From a virus: 41,214 bases of DNA. The first letter of the stretch is position 1. Every line of letters begins with the position of its first letter. This document shows, one piece after another, positions 21,177 to 30,130 of this stretch. The DNA is taken from positions 1 to 41,214 of IMG/VR virus record IMGVR_UViG_3300046167_000573; one strand, given 5' to 3'. Under the pieces are notes generated by a model. That model made no database searches. It was not told the origin of the DNA and was given only the letters and a program-made list of their open reading frames with translations. The translations under genes and the position numbers were made by a program.

Positions 21177-22991
21177 TTAGTATTTTTCTAGTAGTGAATC
21201 TGCGGTGGTGGCTACGTCACGGTCATTTTTGATCCCCGAAGTTCCGCCAGATTGTGCCACACCAAAGTCCTCGATGCCGCCTACGCCAAAGGCAGCATTC
21301 GCCTCTTCAGGACTGAAGTCTGTTGCGTAGGCGCGATACATATTTGCCATTGATTGATTTCTTAGCTTCACATATTCAGCAAGGTTCTTTCGGAACTGCT
21401 CTGGGCTTTGCTTGTGGTCGAGGTTACGAACATTTGAAGATAGTAGCTTCAACTCTCGCTCAGAGACTTGACCAAGCGCACCACCAGTTGGCGATGAATC
21501 TCTCATGTTCTGCAATGCGGTGAATGCGGCATCAGCTTGAAGCGTGTCAACCGTAGATTTCTGGTCAAATGCCCCAGTTCCAGGGATAATACCAAGCAAT
21601 GCGCCACCAACGCCAGTAGTGGTGATTCCAATGTTCTTACCCGCTTCCCTTGCGGTGTCCATGATATTTTGATTCTGCCTCATGGCATCGCTGGCGGCGA
21701 GAGATGCTCGCTTCTGGGATTCTGCTTTAGCTGCAACCTCGCCCTTTTGCTCCTTGAAAACTTCATAGTTAAAGTCACGATCTTTCTGAGCCAATGTGGC
21801 TGCTTGATAGGCAGTCATACCACCATTATCTTGCGTCTCAAGCGGCTTGCCAGTCTTCAGATCAACACCAAGCTCATCAGCAATCTTCTGCCCCCGCGCT
21901 ACGTCTCTAGGGCTTGCTCCTCTTGCATTAGCCTTCGCCATGTCTGTAAGGTCTGCCATGCTTGTTCCTTCACCGCTTGCCATGCGACGGTCACGGTCAC
22001 TACTATCTGGCCCTCTAGCTTCCCCAAACTGAGCCTCTGCCCTTGCTTCACGCTCTGCCGATGCTCTGGCCATGATGTCTTGTCCAGCCACGCCTGAGAT
22101 GCCACGTGACTCCGAGGAGAACACTGGTGCTTCAGCTCTTAGCCCTGCTTCTGGAATGGCCTCACCACTCAAGAACTGAGATAGTGGAATGCCAGATTGT
22201 GTCGTAGGTTCACCAGCAGGGGCTTGCACTTGAGGTGCTTGGGCATCTAGGAATGGTTGTCTGCTATATCCAGTCTCAGGATCAAAGGTTGTTCCCATAG
22301 ACTTAGCAAGGGCTTCAGCTTGCGCAATCTCCTCTGGTGTAAACTGCTTTCCAGTTGCCTTGCGAGCCTCAAAGTTGGCCTGCGGACTGCCCTCCGTGGA
22401 AGGAGATGGTTGAACACCGCCAGTTGCGACTGACTCTGCGGCTGGAGGTGGGGCCATCACTGTCCCTGCTGGAGCAGATGCGGCGGCTTCTGGTGTAGGT
22501 GCTGCGGCTTCTGGTGTTTGTGGCATCAAAGTTCCTCCCCTCGCTTCAAATGCTTCTGAGAATGTTGGACTACCTTCCTTGAGCATTACATCTTTCAGTG
22601 CACCAGCCTTTCGGAATGTTTCAGCAGTTCCAATGGCTTGCTCCTCTCGCTTCTGTTGCGCTCTTTCCCCGTATACACTAGCAGCTTCGTCCAGTGGCGA
22701 GAATAACTCACTAATCCCAGATACAGCACCAGGGATTGTCTCTTTAAAAAAGCGATCCACCCTGCTGAGTGATGGGTCGGGCTGTACGGCTGGCACTCCA
22801 GCGCCCCCTCTAGCTGCTGCACGTTGCGCAACCATCTCTGGCGTGAGGATGTCCTCTAGTGGCTGAATCTGCGGAAGCATTTGCCCCTGAGGGACTTGCG
22901 GCTGAATCTGCGGCAGTTGAAAGCCAGCACCAGTTTTGTTGATGCCCTCTTGCAGGTTAAATTTCTTGAGTTCTTCTAGGAATGATGCCAT
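21177..22991 (-). CDS. Internal virion / structural protein candidate
   Basis: 604 residues. N-terminal third is rich in Pro and Gln (LPQIQPQVPQGQMLPQIQPL) and Ala/Pro repeats (PEAAAPTPEAAASAPAG), indicating disorder; the C-terminal part is helical (EVFKEQKGEVAAKAESQKRASLAASDAMRQ). No enzyme motif seen. A strong compact promoter lies 25 nt upstream, so this gene and the next form a separate late unit. Role inferred from size and position only. Confidence 0.5.
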   Translation of the reverse strand: MASFLEELKKFNLQEGINKTGAGFQLPQIQPQVPQGQMLPQIQPLEDILTPEMVAQRAAARGGAGVPAVQPDPSLSRVDRFFKETIPGAVSGISELFSPLDEAASVYGERAQQKREEQAIGTAETFRKAGALKDVMLKEGSPTFSEAFEARGGTLMPQTPEAAAPTPEAAASAPAGTVMAPPPAAESVATGGVQPSPSTEGSPQANFEARKATGKQFTPEEIAQAEALAKSMGTTFDPETGYSRQPFLDAQAPQVQAPAGEPTTQSGIPLSQFLSGEAIPEAGLRAEAPVFSSESRGISGVAGQDIMARASAEREARAEAQFGEARGPDSSDRDRRMASGEGTSMADLTDMAKANARGASPRDVARGQKIADELGVDLKTGKPLETQDNGGMTAYQAATLAQKDRDFNYEVFKEQKGEVAAKAESQKRASLAASDAMRQNQNIMDTAREAGKNIGITTTGVGGALLGIIPGTGAFDQKSTVDTLQADAAFTALQNMRDSSPTGGALGQVSERELKLLSSNVRNLDHKQSPEQFRKNLAEYVKLRNQSMANMYRAYATDFSPEEANAAFGVGGIEDFGVAQSGGTSGIKNDRDVATTADSLLEKY

Positions 22992-23015
22992 AATTTGTTG
23001 TGTGCTAGTGGTTTA

Positions 23016-23034
23016 AGTATATATTACGTGTCAA
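23016..23034 (-). promoter_or_regulatory. Promoter of the internal-protein operon
   Basis: TTGACA (23034-23029), CGTAATA, TATACT (23021-23016), then 24 nt to ATG 22991. TTGACACGTAAT is shared with the promoter at 33168-33186. Confidence 0.6.
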
Positions 23035-23064
23035 GTTAGTAGGTTTCTGGGTAGGTGTATAGTT

Positions 23065-23406
23065 CTAGGGCCACTTCCTCATCGGGCAGGTTTCAGTGGC
23101 AAATCCTCGTTTCAGCCTTGTGCAACCGCATTGCGGGTGGGTGCATTCACCCATGCCGAGGTTGCCGCTGGGCTTCCACTTCGCGCAGGCGTTGCATATC
23201 TCATCGCGGCGCTTGAGTTCGTCGGCAGATACGCGGATGGGCTCGCGGTTGACTGCTGCCTTGAGGATACGGGCGGTGGCTTTGGCGGCGTTTTTCGCCT
23301 TAACCGTGATACGGGGCGTAGGGTCAGGTTCGGTACAGCCTACCTTGGTGTCGTGACAGTTTTTGATCTCCATGCGATCTTTGATGGTGTGGGCTCCAAA
23401 GTTCAT
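23065..23406 (-). CDS. Cys-rich zinc-binding-type protein
   Basis: 113 residues from ATG 23406 (overlapping the upstream TGA); a TTG one codon earlier is possible. The C-terminal half is RRDEICNACAKWKPSGNLGMGECTHPQCGCTRLKRGFATETCPMRKW: four Cys groups in a fixed pattern that I recall from small phage-neighbourhood proteins of unknown function. The N-terminus has a further Cys pair (KNCHDTKVGC). Confidence 0.55.
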   Translation of the reverse strand: MNFGAHTIKDRMEIKNCHDTKVGCTEPDPTPRITVKAKNAAKATARILKAAVNREPIRVSADELKRRDEICNACAKWKPSGNLGMGECTHPQCGCTRLKRGFATETCPMRKWP

Positions 23407-24422
23407 CAAGCGGTTTTCTCCACGTAAGCGATACCGAGCTGATATTCCATACCTTGCTCGTGGGTGAGATCGGTGTTGGCGGTGATCACCTCGTCGTCGG
23501 CAGCGAGACCGTAGACGAGTGGATTGAGGCTATAGCCGTTGTCGATGAAATCTTGGTCGGAGACATTCAGCGTGCCCCCGATGATTTGAAAACTTTTGGT
23601 TGCGGTAAATTTGGCAATAGGAATGTCGTCCTCGTCTTCAAATGTGTCTACTGTACCCTCGACCGCCTCACGGGACTGAAGGGGAATACCCCCGCTGTAT
23701 TCTAGGTCGACGATTAGCCCAGTCAACAAGGCGGAAAACTTGACCGTGCGCTTTGTGAAGCTGAATCCGGTGTCGCGGACAGACCAGAGCGACGACGTCG
23801 AGGTGCCCTCTGTCGGCGTTTCTCGGTCGATTGCGTCGGCTTCAGTGTCTTCGAGGCTGAGCGTGGACGTGCAATTCAAAACAACCTTACCGCGCCGCCC
23901 ACCAGTCACGCAGCAGGCTTCGCCAGATGCTTTTTTCTGTGTCGCGCTAATGACCGTGGTTCCGAGAGTATTCGCGCCCGTGCAATTACTTAGGGTAAAT
24001 CCGCAGAGAACCGTTGTCGGCTCAGCCCCGAATCCCAAATTAAAACTGCCAGTGCTATTGACTGGCGGATCGTCATAAGTGTAGTCCCAATTGCATTTCC
24101 TCGTATTTGTTCCTTGATCGCAATCGTCAAAAGTGGATGACCCTGAGAAAGTGACAATTAAATCAATATCAAAAGTCCCTGAACTCCCTCTCTCGCATCC
24201 GCCACTCTCCCTTTTAAGTGTGTTTGTGTTGGATAATGTTGATGTTGTATATTTCCTAGGCGGGGTGACAGCTGGTATACCGTCCCCGCTAAACTCAGGA
24301 AACCCACACAGCGTCGCCGTCCGGCTCAGGCTCTGCGCTATGGTCAGTCCGCTTGGACAGCCGCACGGGCCATGCAGGTACTTCGTCTCGTCTTGTCGTT
24401 GGCAGCATGAAAACGGGTGCAT
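23406..24422 (-). CDS. Cys-rich virion protein candidate
   Basis: 338 residues from ATG 24422, 2 nt after the upstream stop. It has about fifteen Cys (MHPFSCCQRQDETKYLHGPC, DCDQGTNTRKC, CGFTLSNC, GEACCVTGG), Ser/Thr-rich strands and no enzyme motif. Abundant Cys in a phage tail protein is unusual and may mean metal binding or disulfides outside the cell. Neighbours are tail/fibre genes. Confidence 0.55.
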   Translation of the reverse strand: MHPFSCCQRQDETKYLHGPCGCPSGLTIAQSLSRTATLCGFPEFSGDGIPAVTPPRKYTTSTLSNTNTLKRESGGCERGSSGTFDIDLIVTFSGSSTFDDCDQGTNTRKCNWDYTYDDPPVNSTGSFNLGFGAEPTTVLCGFTLSNCTGANTLGTTVISATQKKASGEACCVTGGRRGKVVLNCTSTLSLEDTEADAIDRETPTEGTSTSSLWSVRDTGFSFTKRTVKFSALLTGLIVDLEYSGGIPLQSREAVEGTVDTFEDEDDIPIAKFTATKSFQIIGGTLNVSDQDFIDNGYSLNPLVYGLAADDEVITANTDLTHEQGMEYQLGIAYVEKTA

Positions 24423-24424
24423 GG

Positions 24425-24937
24425 TTAAACAGCCTCCCACCAGTGTGTGGTTCCGCAGGCAGCGTGCGACTGCGAGCCGCCGAGGTTGCTGCTAATTGCG
24501 TCAATCGCGCCGCTAACCCAAGATAGAGAGCCAAGTGTCTGTTTTGCTTGTGTCGCCGTGTCCGCGCCGGGGTCGATGGTTACGATTGCGACCGCCGTAA
24601 CGATTTCACCTACTAGCGTAGCATTAAGCCAAAACGTCGTCGCCGCGCTTACCGTGATCGTGTTTAGCGTGTAATCATCCTTGAGCGGAGTTCCGCCAAT
24701 AGTTGGCACAATGTTACTTACAGTGCCTTTGCGAATAGCGATTGTCGTCTCGTCAATTGGGACTATTTCAAACGGGAACGACGGGGTTCCACCGCCAGTA
24801 GGTTTATCGGCAGCGAACTCCATGTCGGACATTGGAGCATAAGCCTCAGAGTCCGTAGAACTCCACGGCTCCCTCAGCTTTGAGGGGAACCTGTAGAATG
24901 GGTCATCCCCTATTTCTCCTGTTGTTATACTTCCCAT
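24425..24937 (-). CDS. Tail/virion protein candidate
   Basis: 170 residues; N-terminus MGSITTGEIGDDPFYRFPSK, then beta-rich Thr/Val repeats (TTFWLNATLVGEIVTAVAIV). Not recognised. Overlaps the upstream gene by 13 nt, so co-translated. Confidence 0.5.
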   Translation of the reverse strand: MGSITTGEIGDDPFYRFPSKLREPWSSTDSEAYAPMSDMEFAADKPTGGGTPSFPFEIVPIDETTIAIRKGTVSNIVPTIGGTPLKDDYTLNTITVSAATTFWLNATLVGEIVTAVAIVTIDPGADTATQAKQTLGSLSWVSGAIDAISSNLGGSQSHAACGTTHWWEAV

Positions 24938-26013
24938 GTGATAACTTCGTAATATACCGTTCCGTCAATTGCGGTGAGAATTGGTCTAGTGTTTCGCTTG
25001 ATAACGCCAGTTGTGGCATAGTCTGCACTGGTTGATCCAGTTCCATCAACAAACGTATTTGTTGTACTATTCTGCCCAACTGCCAAGATTGAATTAGGGT
25101 TTGTTGACTGATTTTCGTAAGATGATATGTATGAGAATGTTCCAGTGTTTGATGTTAGCTTGCTGAGGTAGCATTCTGGGTATGTGCTGATCCTTGCAGA
25201 CATATCAGCAGTTTTTCTCTGCCCAGAGTATCGGGTATTACCGCTAGCTGTGGTGAATACATCTGTGCCTCGAAAGTTCTCCGACATGCTTATTGATGTC
25301 ACTGAGCAACTAATGTTGCCAAGGTCGTAGGCGATGTCCACTGTGTCTGGTGGAGTCTCGGTAATCTCAATTGTGACCTGTGCCGCTATTGTCTTCGTTC
25401 CTGGTGGAGTCACCTCTGACACTGCGATTGTTCCGCTGATCCCTCCAGTGCTTTTTGATATTGACTGAAGATCAACAGTTCCAGCTACGCGAACATCAGT
25501 GACATCTTTGTACGTGGTCTTCACGCCAACGATTGTGCCTTGAAGCGATGTTCTTGTATAGCGAATGAACCCATCATCATTTAAGTCTGAAGACTCAACT
25601 AACACTCCTGGTGGGATGATTTCAGTTCCGACTGACTCGACTGTTACGTAGTTCGTGCCAGCCAGAGATGCCTGTGCTGGTTTAGTTGAAACTCTAATCT
25701 GACCATCTCCAGTGACGAACGTATGCCTCGTTGTTGGGATGCCCTCAACATTGCTTTCCTCTTCGCCAATCTTAACGCCAGAAATCTCAGATACTGGGAC
25801 TTCATTAAATGCCTCAACAACCTCTGTCCGAATCCTTCCGATTGAACCGCTGCCGCCATTCTGCTCTTTTATTGACCTAGAAAGCACGGAGGGAACTAAG
25901 AACGTGTAGCGATTAGTCGCAATGCCTTCCACATTAGAGACTTGTGTATTTGCTAGGGAGTAACCGCTTGGGGTGGCTGGAGTCTCGCCAAAGGCTTCTA
26001 CGATGATAGGCAA
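24925..26013 (-). CDS. Repetitive tail protein, C-terminal part (frameshifted gene)
   Basis: 362 codons. Starts inside a repeat (PIIVEAFGETPATPSGYSLA) that continues the 26098-27069 gene: units of about 50 residues of the type ExFxExPxxxxGYxLxxxxVxNxEGIxTxRYTFLxPSxLSxS. After about residue 150 the sequence is a beta-rich, Thr-rich tip domain (SAQVTIEITETPPDTVDIAY and following). Three breaks of one base each separate it from the N-terminal part between about 26000 and 26150. It has no start of its own. Confidence 0.6.
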   Translation of the reverse strand: MPIIVEAFGETPATPSGYSLANTQVSNVEGIATNRYTFLVPSVLSRSIKEQNGGSGSIGRIRTEVVEAFNEVPVSEISGVKIGEEESNVEGIPTTRHTFVTGDGQIRVSTKPAQASLAGTNYVTVESVGTEIIPPGVLVESSDLNDDGFIRYTRTSLQGTIVGVKTTYKDVTDVRVAGTVDLQSISKSTGGISGTIAVSEVTPPGTKTIAAQVTIEITETPPDTVDIAYDLGNISCSVTSISMSENFRGTDVFTTASGNTRYSGQRKTADMSARISTYPECYLSKLTSNTGTFSYISSYENQSTNPNSILAVGQNSTTNTFVDGTGSTSADYATTGVIKRNTRPILTAIDGTVYYEVITWEV

Positions 26014-26097
26014 GCTGACTTCCTACCTTATCTTCGGTCCGACTTAGCACTGCTTGGCTTCAGGAACGTGTAGCGTTTTGTAGGAATACCCTCAACG

Positions 26098-27069
26098 TCA
26101 CTCTCTTGCTCGTTGGCTATTACATAGTCGGCTGGAGTCGACTGGGATCTCATTAAATGCCTCAATTGTGATTGCCTTCTGCGACCCAACCTTGTCCTCT
26201 GACTCGCTCAATACGGACGGAACTAGGAATGTGTAGCGTGTCGTAGGGATTCCATCTACATTGGACTCAGACTTATTTCCAAGAACTGCTCCAGCGTTTG
26301 TTGGCGTCGGCTCAACACTAGGATTGAACACCTCAATCGCCTCTGCAAGCTGCGAACCTACGTAGTCATTGCTGCGAGACAAGATGGAGTCATTCTCATA
26401 GAAAGTGTAGCTAGTTGTCTCAAAGCCCTCCTCGTTGTTCACGTCAGTCTTAGCCAAGGAGTAACCTGATGGTGTAGCTGGCGTTTCACCCAGAGACGTG
26501 ATGACCAGTGCTTGCTGACTGCCAACTAGATCAGTCGAACGCGATATGACTCCGCTCTCGCTGTATCGTGCCGTAACGCGAGTGTATGCGTCAGTATTCT
26601 CAACCTCCGACTGGATGAGGGTTTTTCCGTCGTATGCGCCAGTCCCCACCTCTTCTGTAAACTCAACCCCAGCTTTCGCAATCAGAGTGCGCTCCGTAAT
26701 CTGTAGGCCATTATCGCCTTCAATGACCTTGTCATCAACCTCTGCCGCGAAGGAGCTTGTCAGCGTCTCGTAGACTAGTCTAATGAAGTGTTCACCAGCA
26801 GAAGGCACATAAGGTACTGATGCCTCAACAAGTCGCATATCATCATACGATACGTCTTGGTTTGCTGGATACTCCCATCCGTTCTCAAGCGCATCATCCT
26901 GCAATGCCCCGAAAGCTGGAAGCCACTTATCAATGTTCTCCTTATACCAGCCTATCTTTTTATCGCTGGGCTTGCAGAAGAACTCAAGACGGTAGCGACC
27001 GTTCCACAGTTTAGTAACTGAGGGTATGTCGTCTACGATGGGTAGTTTAGATGTAGCTTGTGTTGCCAT
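26098..27069 (-). CDS. Repetitive tail protein, N-terminal part
   Basis: 323 codons from ATG 27069. An N-terminal domain (VTKLWNGRYRLEFFCKPSDK, WLPAFGALQDDAL) precedes four copies of a repeat with LSRSxDxVGSQxAxxI, GYSLAKTDVNNEEGF and TTRYTF. The frame is lost in the fourth repeat (NEIPVDSSRLC.. instead of NEIPVDS-TPADYVIANEQESDVEGIPT). A long tail spike or needle built from tandem repeats is likely. Confidence 0.65.
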   Translation of the reverse strand: MATQATSKLPIVDDIPSVTKLWNGRYRLEFFCKPSDKKIGWYKENIDKWLPAFGALQDDALENGWEYPANQDVSYDDMRLVEASVPYVPSAGEHFIRLVYETLTSSFAAEVDDKVIEGDNGLQITERTLIAKAGVEFTEEVGTGAYDGKTLIQSEVENTDAYTRVTARYSESGVISRSTDLVGSQQALVITSLGETPATPSGYSLAKTDVNNEEGFETTSYTFYENDSILSRSNDYVGSQLAEAIEVFNPSVEPTPTNAGAVLGNKSESNVDGIPTTRYTFLVPSVLSESEDKVGSQKAITIEAFNEIPVDSSRLCNSQRARE

Positions 27070-27072
27070 TGA

Positions 27073-27162
27073 TTAAATTTCCTCAGCGAACTCCAATGTT
27101 ATGCCGCCCTGCCCAGACGTGCCGTTCTCTACGCTGAGTCGTGTTGTGCCTAAGATTGCCAT
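27073..27162 (-). CDS. Very small protein between tail genes
   Basis: 29 residues, MAILGTTRLSVENGTSGQGG then ITLEFAEEI. It fills the gap between two tail genes with 3 nt to the next ATG. No function known; could be a tiny virion accessory protein. Confidence 0.4.
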   Translation of the reverse strand: MAILGTTRLSVENGTSGQGGITLEFAEEI

Positions 27163-27187
27163 GTTCTTGAGTTATAGGTCATTTCAG

Positions 27188-28825
27188 TTATAGCGCGGTC
27201 AAGATGAAGTAAGAATCCAGCTCTGCGGTGACGTTTCCAGTTCCGCTTGCATTCTCTACTTCAATCCGAACCCTATCGTCCTCTTGGAGTGTCGCAATAA
27301 AGTTGAGCGGGAAGAACGCCACATCCCGTCCACCAACCAAGGAGTTTATCTGACGGCGAACGCGGGTAATCTCGGTAGGCCAAGTCGTTCCACCATCGGT
27401 ACTTTTGGTTACTCGAATGTCAATCACATCGTTCGATGTGCCATCAACAACGAAGTCGCCAGCAATCTGATAAGTCCCATTGCCAGATAACAATCGAAAC
27501 TCGCCATTACTTGGCATATCCATGTGCGAGCTAGTCTCAACCGTGAATGTCCCAGCCAGAGGATAGTAAGTATCTATGACCGAGATCGTTGTCTCGACTT
27601 CAGTGGTGATGTTAGCCTTGATGTACTTCGTAGTGTTTGGAAGGCCAGCATTGTCAGACCATAGGCACTTTACGTTCGTGTGGTCAATGTTCGGGTAAAT
27701 CGTGGAGTCAGACGCATTCAGTACCCCAGCGCGGGTCATTCGACAGTCGGACAACTGCAAGGATTCGTCGTTGTCGATGTTACTTGCTGCGAAGTCGCAG
27801 AATGCTCCCGTTGCTGGAAGATCGCAATTCATTCCAAGGATAACGCGACCGCCAAAGGTGAATAAAGTCCCAGCCTTAAATAAAGACGTGAAGTTGCTCA
27901 TACCGCGAGCAATAGTCGTATCTGTCCGATAACCACCGATCCAAGCGTTGCGAAACTCAAGCTCTGGAGTTCCCCCGAACCGACCTGTTCCGCTCTCAAG
28001 CCCCTGTCGGTAACCGTCGAGGTATCCCAGCGACGTGCAGTTATTAAAATTCACAACCTTAATCTCAATAGCATTGAGTCCAGTGGCATCGGTCAATGCA
28101 AATACACTTGAGCTTGTTCCACTCGTTGTGATTCCCACATCCTTGAGCACTAGATTTCCGCTACCCCCGACTGGCGAGGTGAACATATTATAACTATTTT
28201 CCGAACTAGTAAGCTGCGACACATCGAAGGTTGATCCGATTATTGATAGACCGCCTGAAGGGACTTCAATTGTCTGTGAACCCATGTCAACCACACCATC
28301 AATATAGTAGACCTTAGTGCTGTCTAGTATCCCAGATAAATCACTGGCTTGACGCACAATTACTGTACTTTCGACAATCGGCTGAGCGTAGTCAACCACC
28401 GCTGCGCTTGTGGGCACTGCCGAGTCGTTGTCCGTGATGCCGCCAGCCGTAACTGTCTCTGCCCCGCTAAGTAGCCCGAACTCTGCCGCCGTGACACTGC
28501 CAGAAGAGAGGAATTGGATGGTGCTGTCTGTGCTATTTGTTCCTGTTCCGAGTTGGACGCGACCTGTGCCATCGGCCAGTGCCAAAAATCCGCCAGCAAA
28601 GCCACTCGTCGATCGAGCGCGAGCGCCGACTGCACCACCTGTCGTAGCGCTCGAGCTCGATCGCGACTGCACCACCTGTCGTAGTTGATGCGATCGACCC
28701 AACTGCGCCGCCCGTTGATACGGCAGTACCAACTGCGCCGCCCGTTGTGGCGGTTGACGTTGGCCCAATAGCACCGCCAGTTGTAGCACTTGTAGAGATT
28801 CCAATCTCAACGCCTCCACTTTCAT
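27188..28825 (-). CDS. Tail fibre protein, C-terminal part (frameshifted gene)
   Basis: True coding starts near 28650 with SSSATTGGAVGARARSTSGF; codons above that are a different frame. A beta-helix-like body follows (FLALADGTGRVQLGTGTNST, VYYIDGVVDMGSQTIEVPSG, FNNCTSLGYLDG) and ends with VRIEVENASGTGNVTAELDS. This matches fibre tips with pectate-lyase-like helices. It is the continuation of the gene at 28533-29249, broken by one extra base in the TTGGAVG repeats. Confidence 0.65.
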   Translation of the reverse strand: MKVEALRLESLQVLQLAVLLGQRQPPQRAAQLVLPYQRAAQLGRSHQLRQVVQSRSSSSATTGGAVGARARSTSGFAGGFLALADGTGRVQLGTGTNSTDSTIQFLSSGSVTAAEFGLLSGAETVTAGGITDNDSAVPTSAAVVDYAQPIVESTVIVRQASDLSGILDSTKVYYIDGVVDMGSQTIEVPSGGLSIIGSTFDVSQLTSSENSYNMFTSPVGGSGNLVLKDVGITTSGTSSSVFALTDATGLNAIEIKVVNFNNCTSLGYLDGYRQGLESGTGRFGGTPELEFRNAWIGGYRTDTTIARGMSNFTSLFKAGTLFTFGGRVILGMNCDLPATGAFCDFAASNIDNDESLQLSDCRMTRAGVLNASDSTIYPNIDHTNVKCLWSDNAGLPNTTKYIKANITTEVETTISVIDTYYPLAGTFTVETSSHMDMPSNGEFRLLSGNGTYQIAGDFVVDGTSNDVIDIRVTKSTDGGTTWPTEITRVRRQINSLVGGRDVAFFPLNFIATLQEDDRVRIEVENASGTGNVTAELDSYFILTAL

Positions 28826-29249
28826 TCAGGATGCCTAGTTGCTCTGCCGTTACGCTGTGAGGATTCGATGTATCTGCAATGTGCGCAGCTAGTGCTGGTG
28901 TCACCTGCGCGGCTGCATCTTCCGCTAAATAATTCTCAATAGCATGTTCATATCGAACGGTCGTACCTTCAACCGCAGACGGAAAGACGAACTCAAGCCT
29001 CTGTCCAGACGGTTCAAGCATCTCGTAGTACGACCGGATGCCGCTGTCACCATTCACCCATAGGGTTGCGCCGCTAGTCCAGTCTCCGTTCTCGTCAATG
29101 AGAAAGCTTACGGAGTCCTGCGGGTATGATGCAGCATCGGCGGTGTCTGTCCCTACTGAGGTGATACGTAGTACCATATATCGCCCCACGTATGCGGGGT
29201 TATTCTGTGCGTCCAGTGAGGTTCCTGAGAGTGTGAAAACGTTGGGCAT
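28533..29249 (-). CDS. Tail fibre protein, N-terminal part (frameshifted gene)
   Basis: Starts MPNVFTLSGTSLDAQNNPAY, a beta-sandwich attachment-type domain, then AAHIADTSNPHSVTAEQLG (a fibre motif common in phages) and tandem TTGGAVG repeats (SATTGGAIG, ATTGGAVG, STGGAVG, TTTGGAVA). The frame breaks near 28650 after AIELER, within a repeat and a palindrome-like GCGATCGAGCTCGAGCGC; the same repeat motif continues one base on in the 27188-28825 frame. Confidence 0.65.
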   Translation of the reverse strand: MPNVFTLSGTSLDAQNNPAYVGRYMVLRITSVGTDTADAASYPQDSVSFLIDENGDWTSGATLWVNGDSGIRSYYEMLEPSGQRLEFVFPSAVEGTTVRYEHAIENYLAEDAAAQVTPALAAHIADTSNPHSVTAEQLGILNESGGVEIGISTSATTGGAIGPTSTATTGGAVGTAVSTGGAVGSIASTTTGGAVAIELERYDRWCSRRSRSIDEWLCWRIFGTGRWHRSRPTRNRNK

Positions 29250-29785
29250 TATGTTGTTAAGTATTCCTTCGCTACTGTAATTGCTAGTTTGTGATATTCT
29301 GGGCTGTTATCAATCTCGGTGTGAGTGTAATCGTATGTGCGCTCACGGCAAATGGACTTGCCGCCAATCAGCGGATCTCCGTCTAGCTTATCGCCACGCT
29401 GAGAAATCCAACCTAGCACCGAGACATTCTTTGCAAGCTTGATCTTTCTGTCGAAAAATGCCCACCACCTGCCAAGCAGCGTAGGGCTATGGTACACAGG
29501 ATCGCAAGCAACCACGCTCACGTCGCACTGAAGGCGTTTTGATAGCTGAGGCATACCAAAGCCCCCTCCCCAACTGTAACAGCATATAAGGACGCTCTCA
29601 GGGTTAAGGCTGTTGATGAACTTTGCGTAGTCCTTCCAATCCGTGTTCCATTCTTTCAGTTCAATTAGGACATCCTTGTTCGCGCATAGGTCGTCCAGCA
29701 TGTGCATCTCCCGCCACAACTGCTTAGAGCCTGTGTTTTGGTGCATCTGCTGGGTGAAACCAGAAATTATAACTATAACCTTCAT
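29249..29785 (-). CDS. Alpha/beta-hydrolase-like protein
   Basis: 178 residues. VIVIISGFTQQ opens like a hydrolase first strand and oxyanion region; SVLICCYSWGGGFGMPQL carries a GxSxG-like nucleophile (YSWGG, Ser near residue 91); ACDPVYH and DYTHTEI or SPEYHKL could supply Asp and His. Next to membrane and lipoprotein genes, it is the best enzyme candidate for lysis or envelope breakdown, but a tail-associated esterase is also possible. No muramidase or amidase was found elsewhere. Confidence 0.55.
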   Translation of the reverse strand: MKVIVIISGFTQQMHQNTGSKQLWREMHMLDDLCANKDVLIELKEWNTDWKDYAKFINSLNPESVLICCYSWGGGFGMPQLSKRLQCDVSVVACDPVYHSPTLLGRWWAFFDRKIKLAKNVSVLGWISQRGDKLDGDPLIGGKSICRERTYDYTHTEIDNSPEYHKLAITVAKEYLTT

Positions 29786-29973
29786 ACTCCCCAGACTCCC
29801 TCCTTGTGGATGTGAACCGTTGGAGCTGGTGGATGCTCGACGCCAATCTTGATTTGCAGCGGATTGCTGATATAGACAGAAGAACCGCTCTCAATGAACG
29901 AGACGGCGATATGTGCGACTGCAAATGCGAGTCCAATAACTGTGAGTGCTATCCAAGGTGCTGCTTTAATCAT
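29782..29973 (-). CDS. Small membrane protein (holin/spanin candidate)
   Basis: 63 residues with one N-terminal membrane segment (APWIALTVIGLAFAVAHIAVSF) and a hydrophilic, Pro/His-containing periplasmic-type tail. Overlaps both neighbours by a few bases. Likely part of the lysis group; which function is unclear. Confidence 0.5.
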   Translation of the reverse strand: MIKAAPWIALTVIGLAFAVAHIAVSFIESGSSVYISNPLQIKIGVEHPPAPTVHIHKEGVWGV

Positions 29974-30130
29974 CTTCTTGTACTAGTTGAATTTCAAAAT
30001 TGTGCTTTACGCCGTTCTCTACCATGTATCCCGTTGCCACGTCTGCTCCACTATCCATAAATATCCTTACTTCGTAATCGCTTGTAGCGCAACCGCTTAG
30101 GAGGAGTATTGCTGGTAGGAGTCGAATCAT
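29966..30130 (-). CDS. Small lipoprotein 1
   Basis: 54 residues: MIRLLPAILLLSGCATSDYE has a short signal peptide and an LSGC lipobox, giving a mature 42-residue lipoprotein. Coupled to both neighbours (ATG overlaps upstream TGA; stop overlaps the next ATG). Candidate outer-membrane spanin subunit. Confidence 0.6.
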   Translation of the reverse strand: MIRLLPAILLLSGCATSDYEVRIFMDSGADVATGYMVENGVKHNFEIQLVQEDD

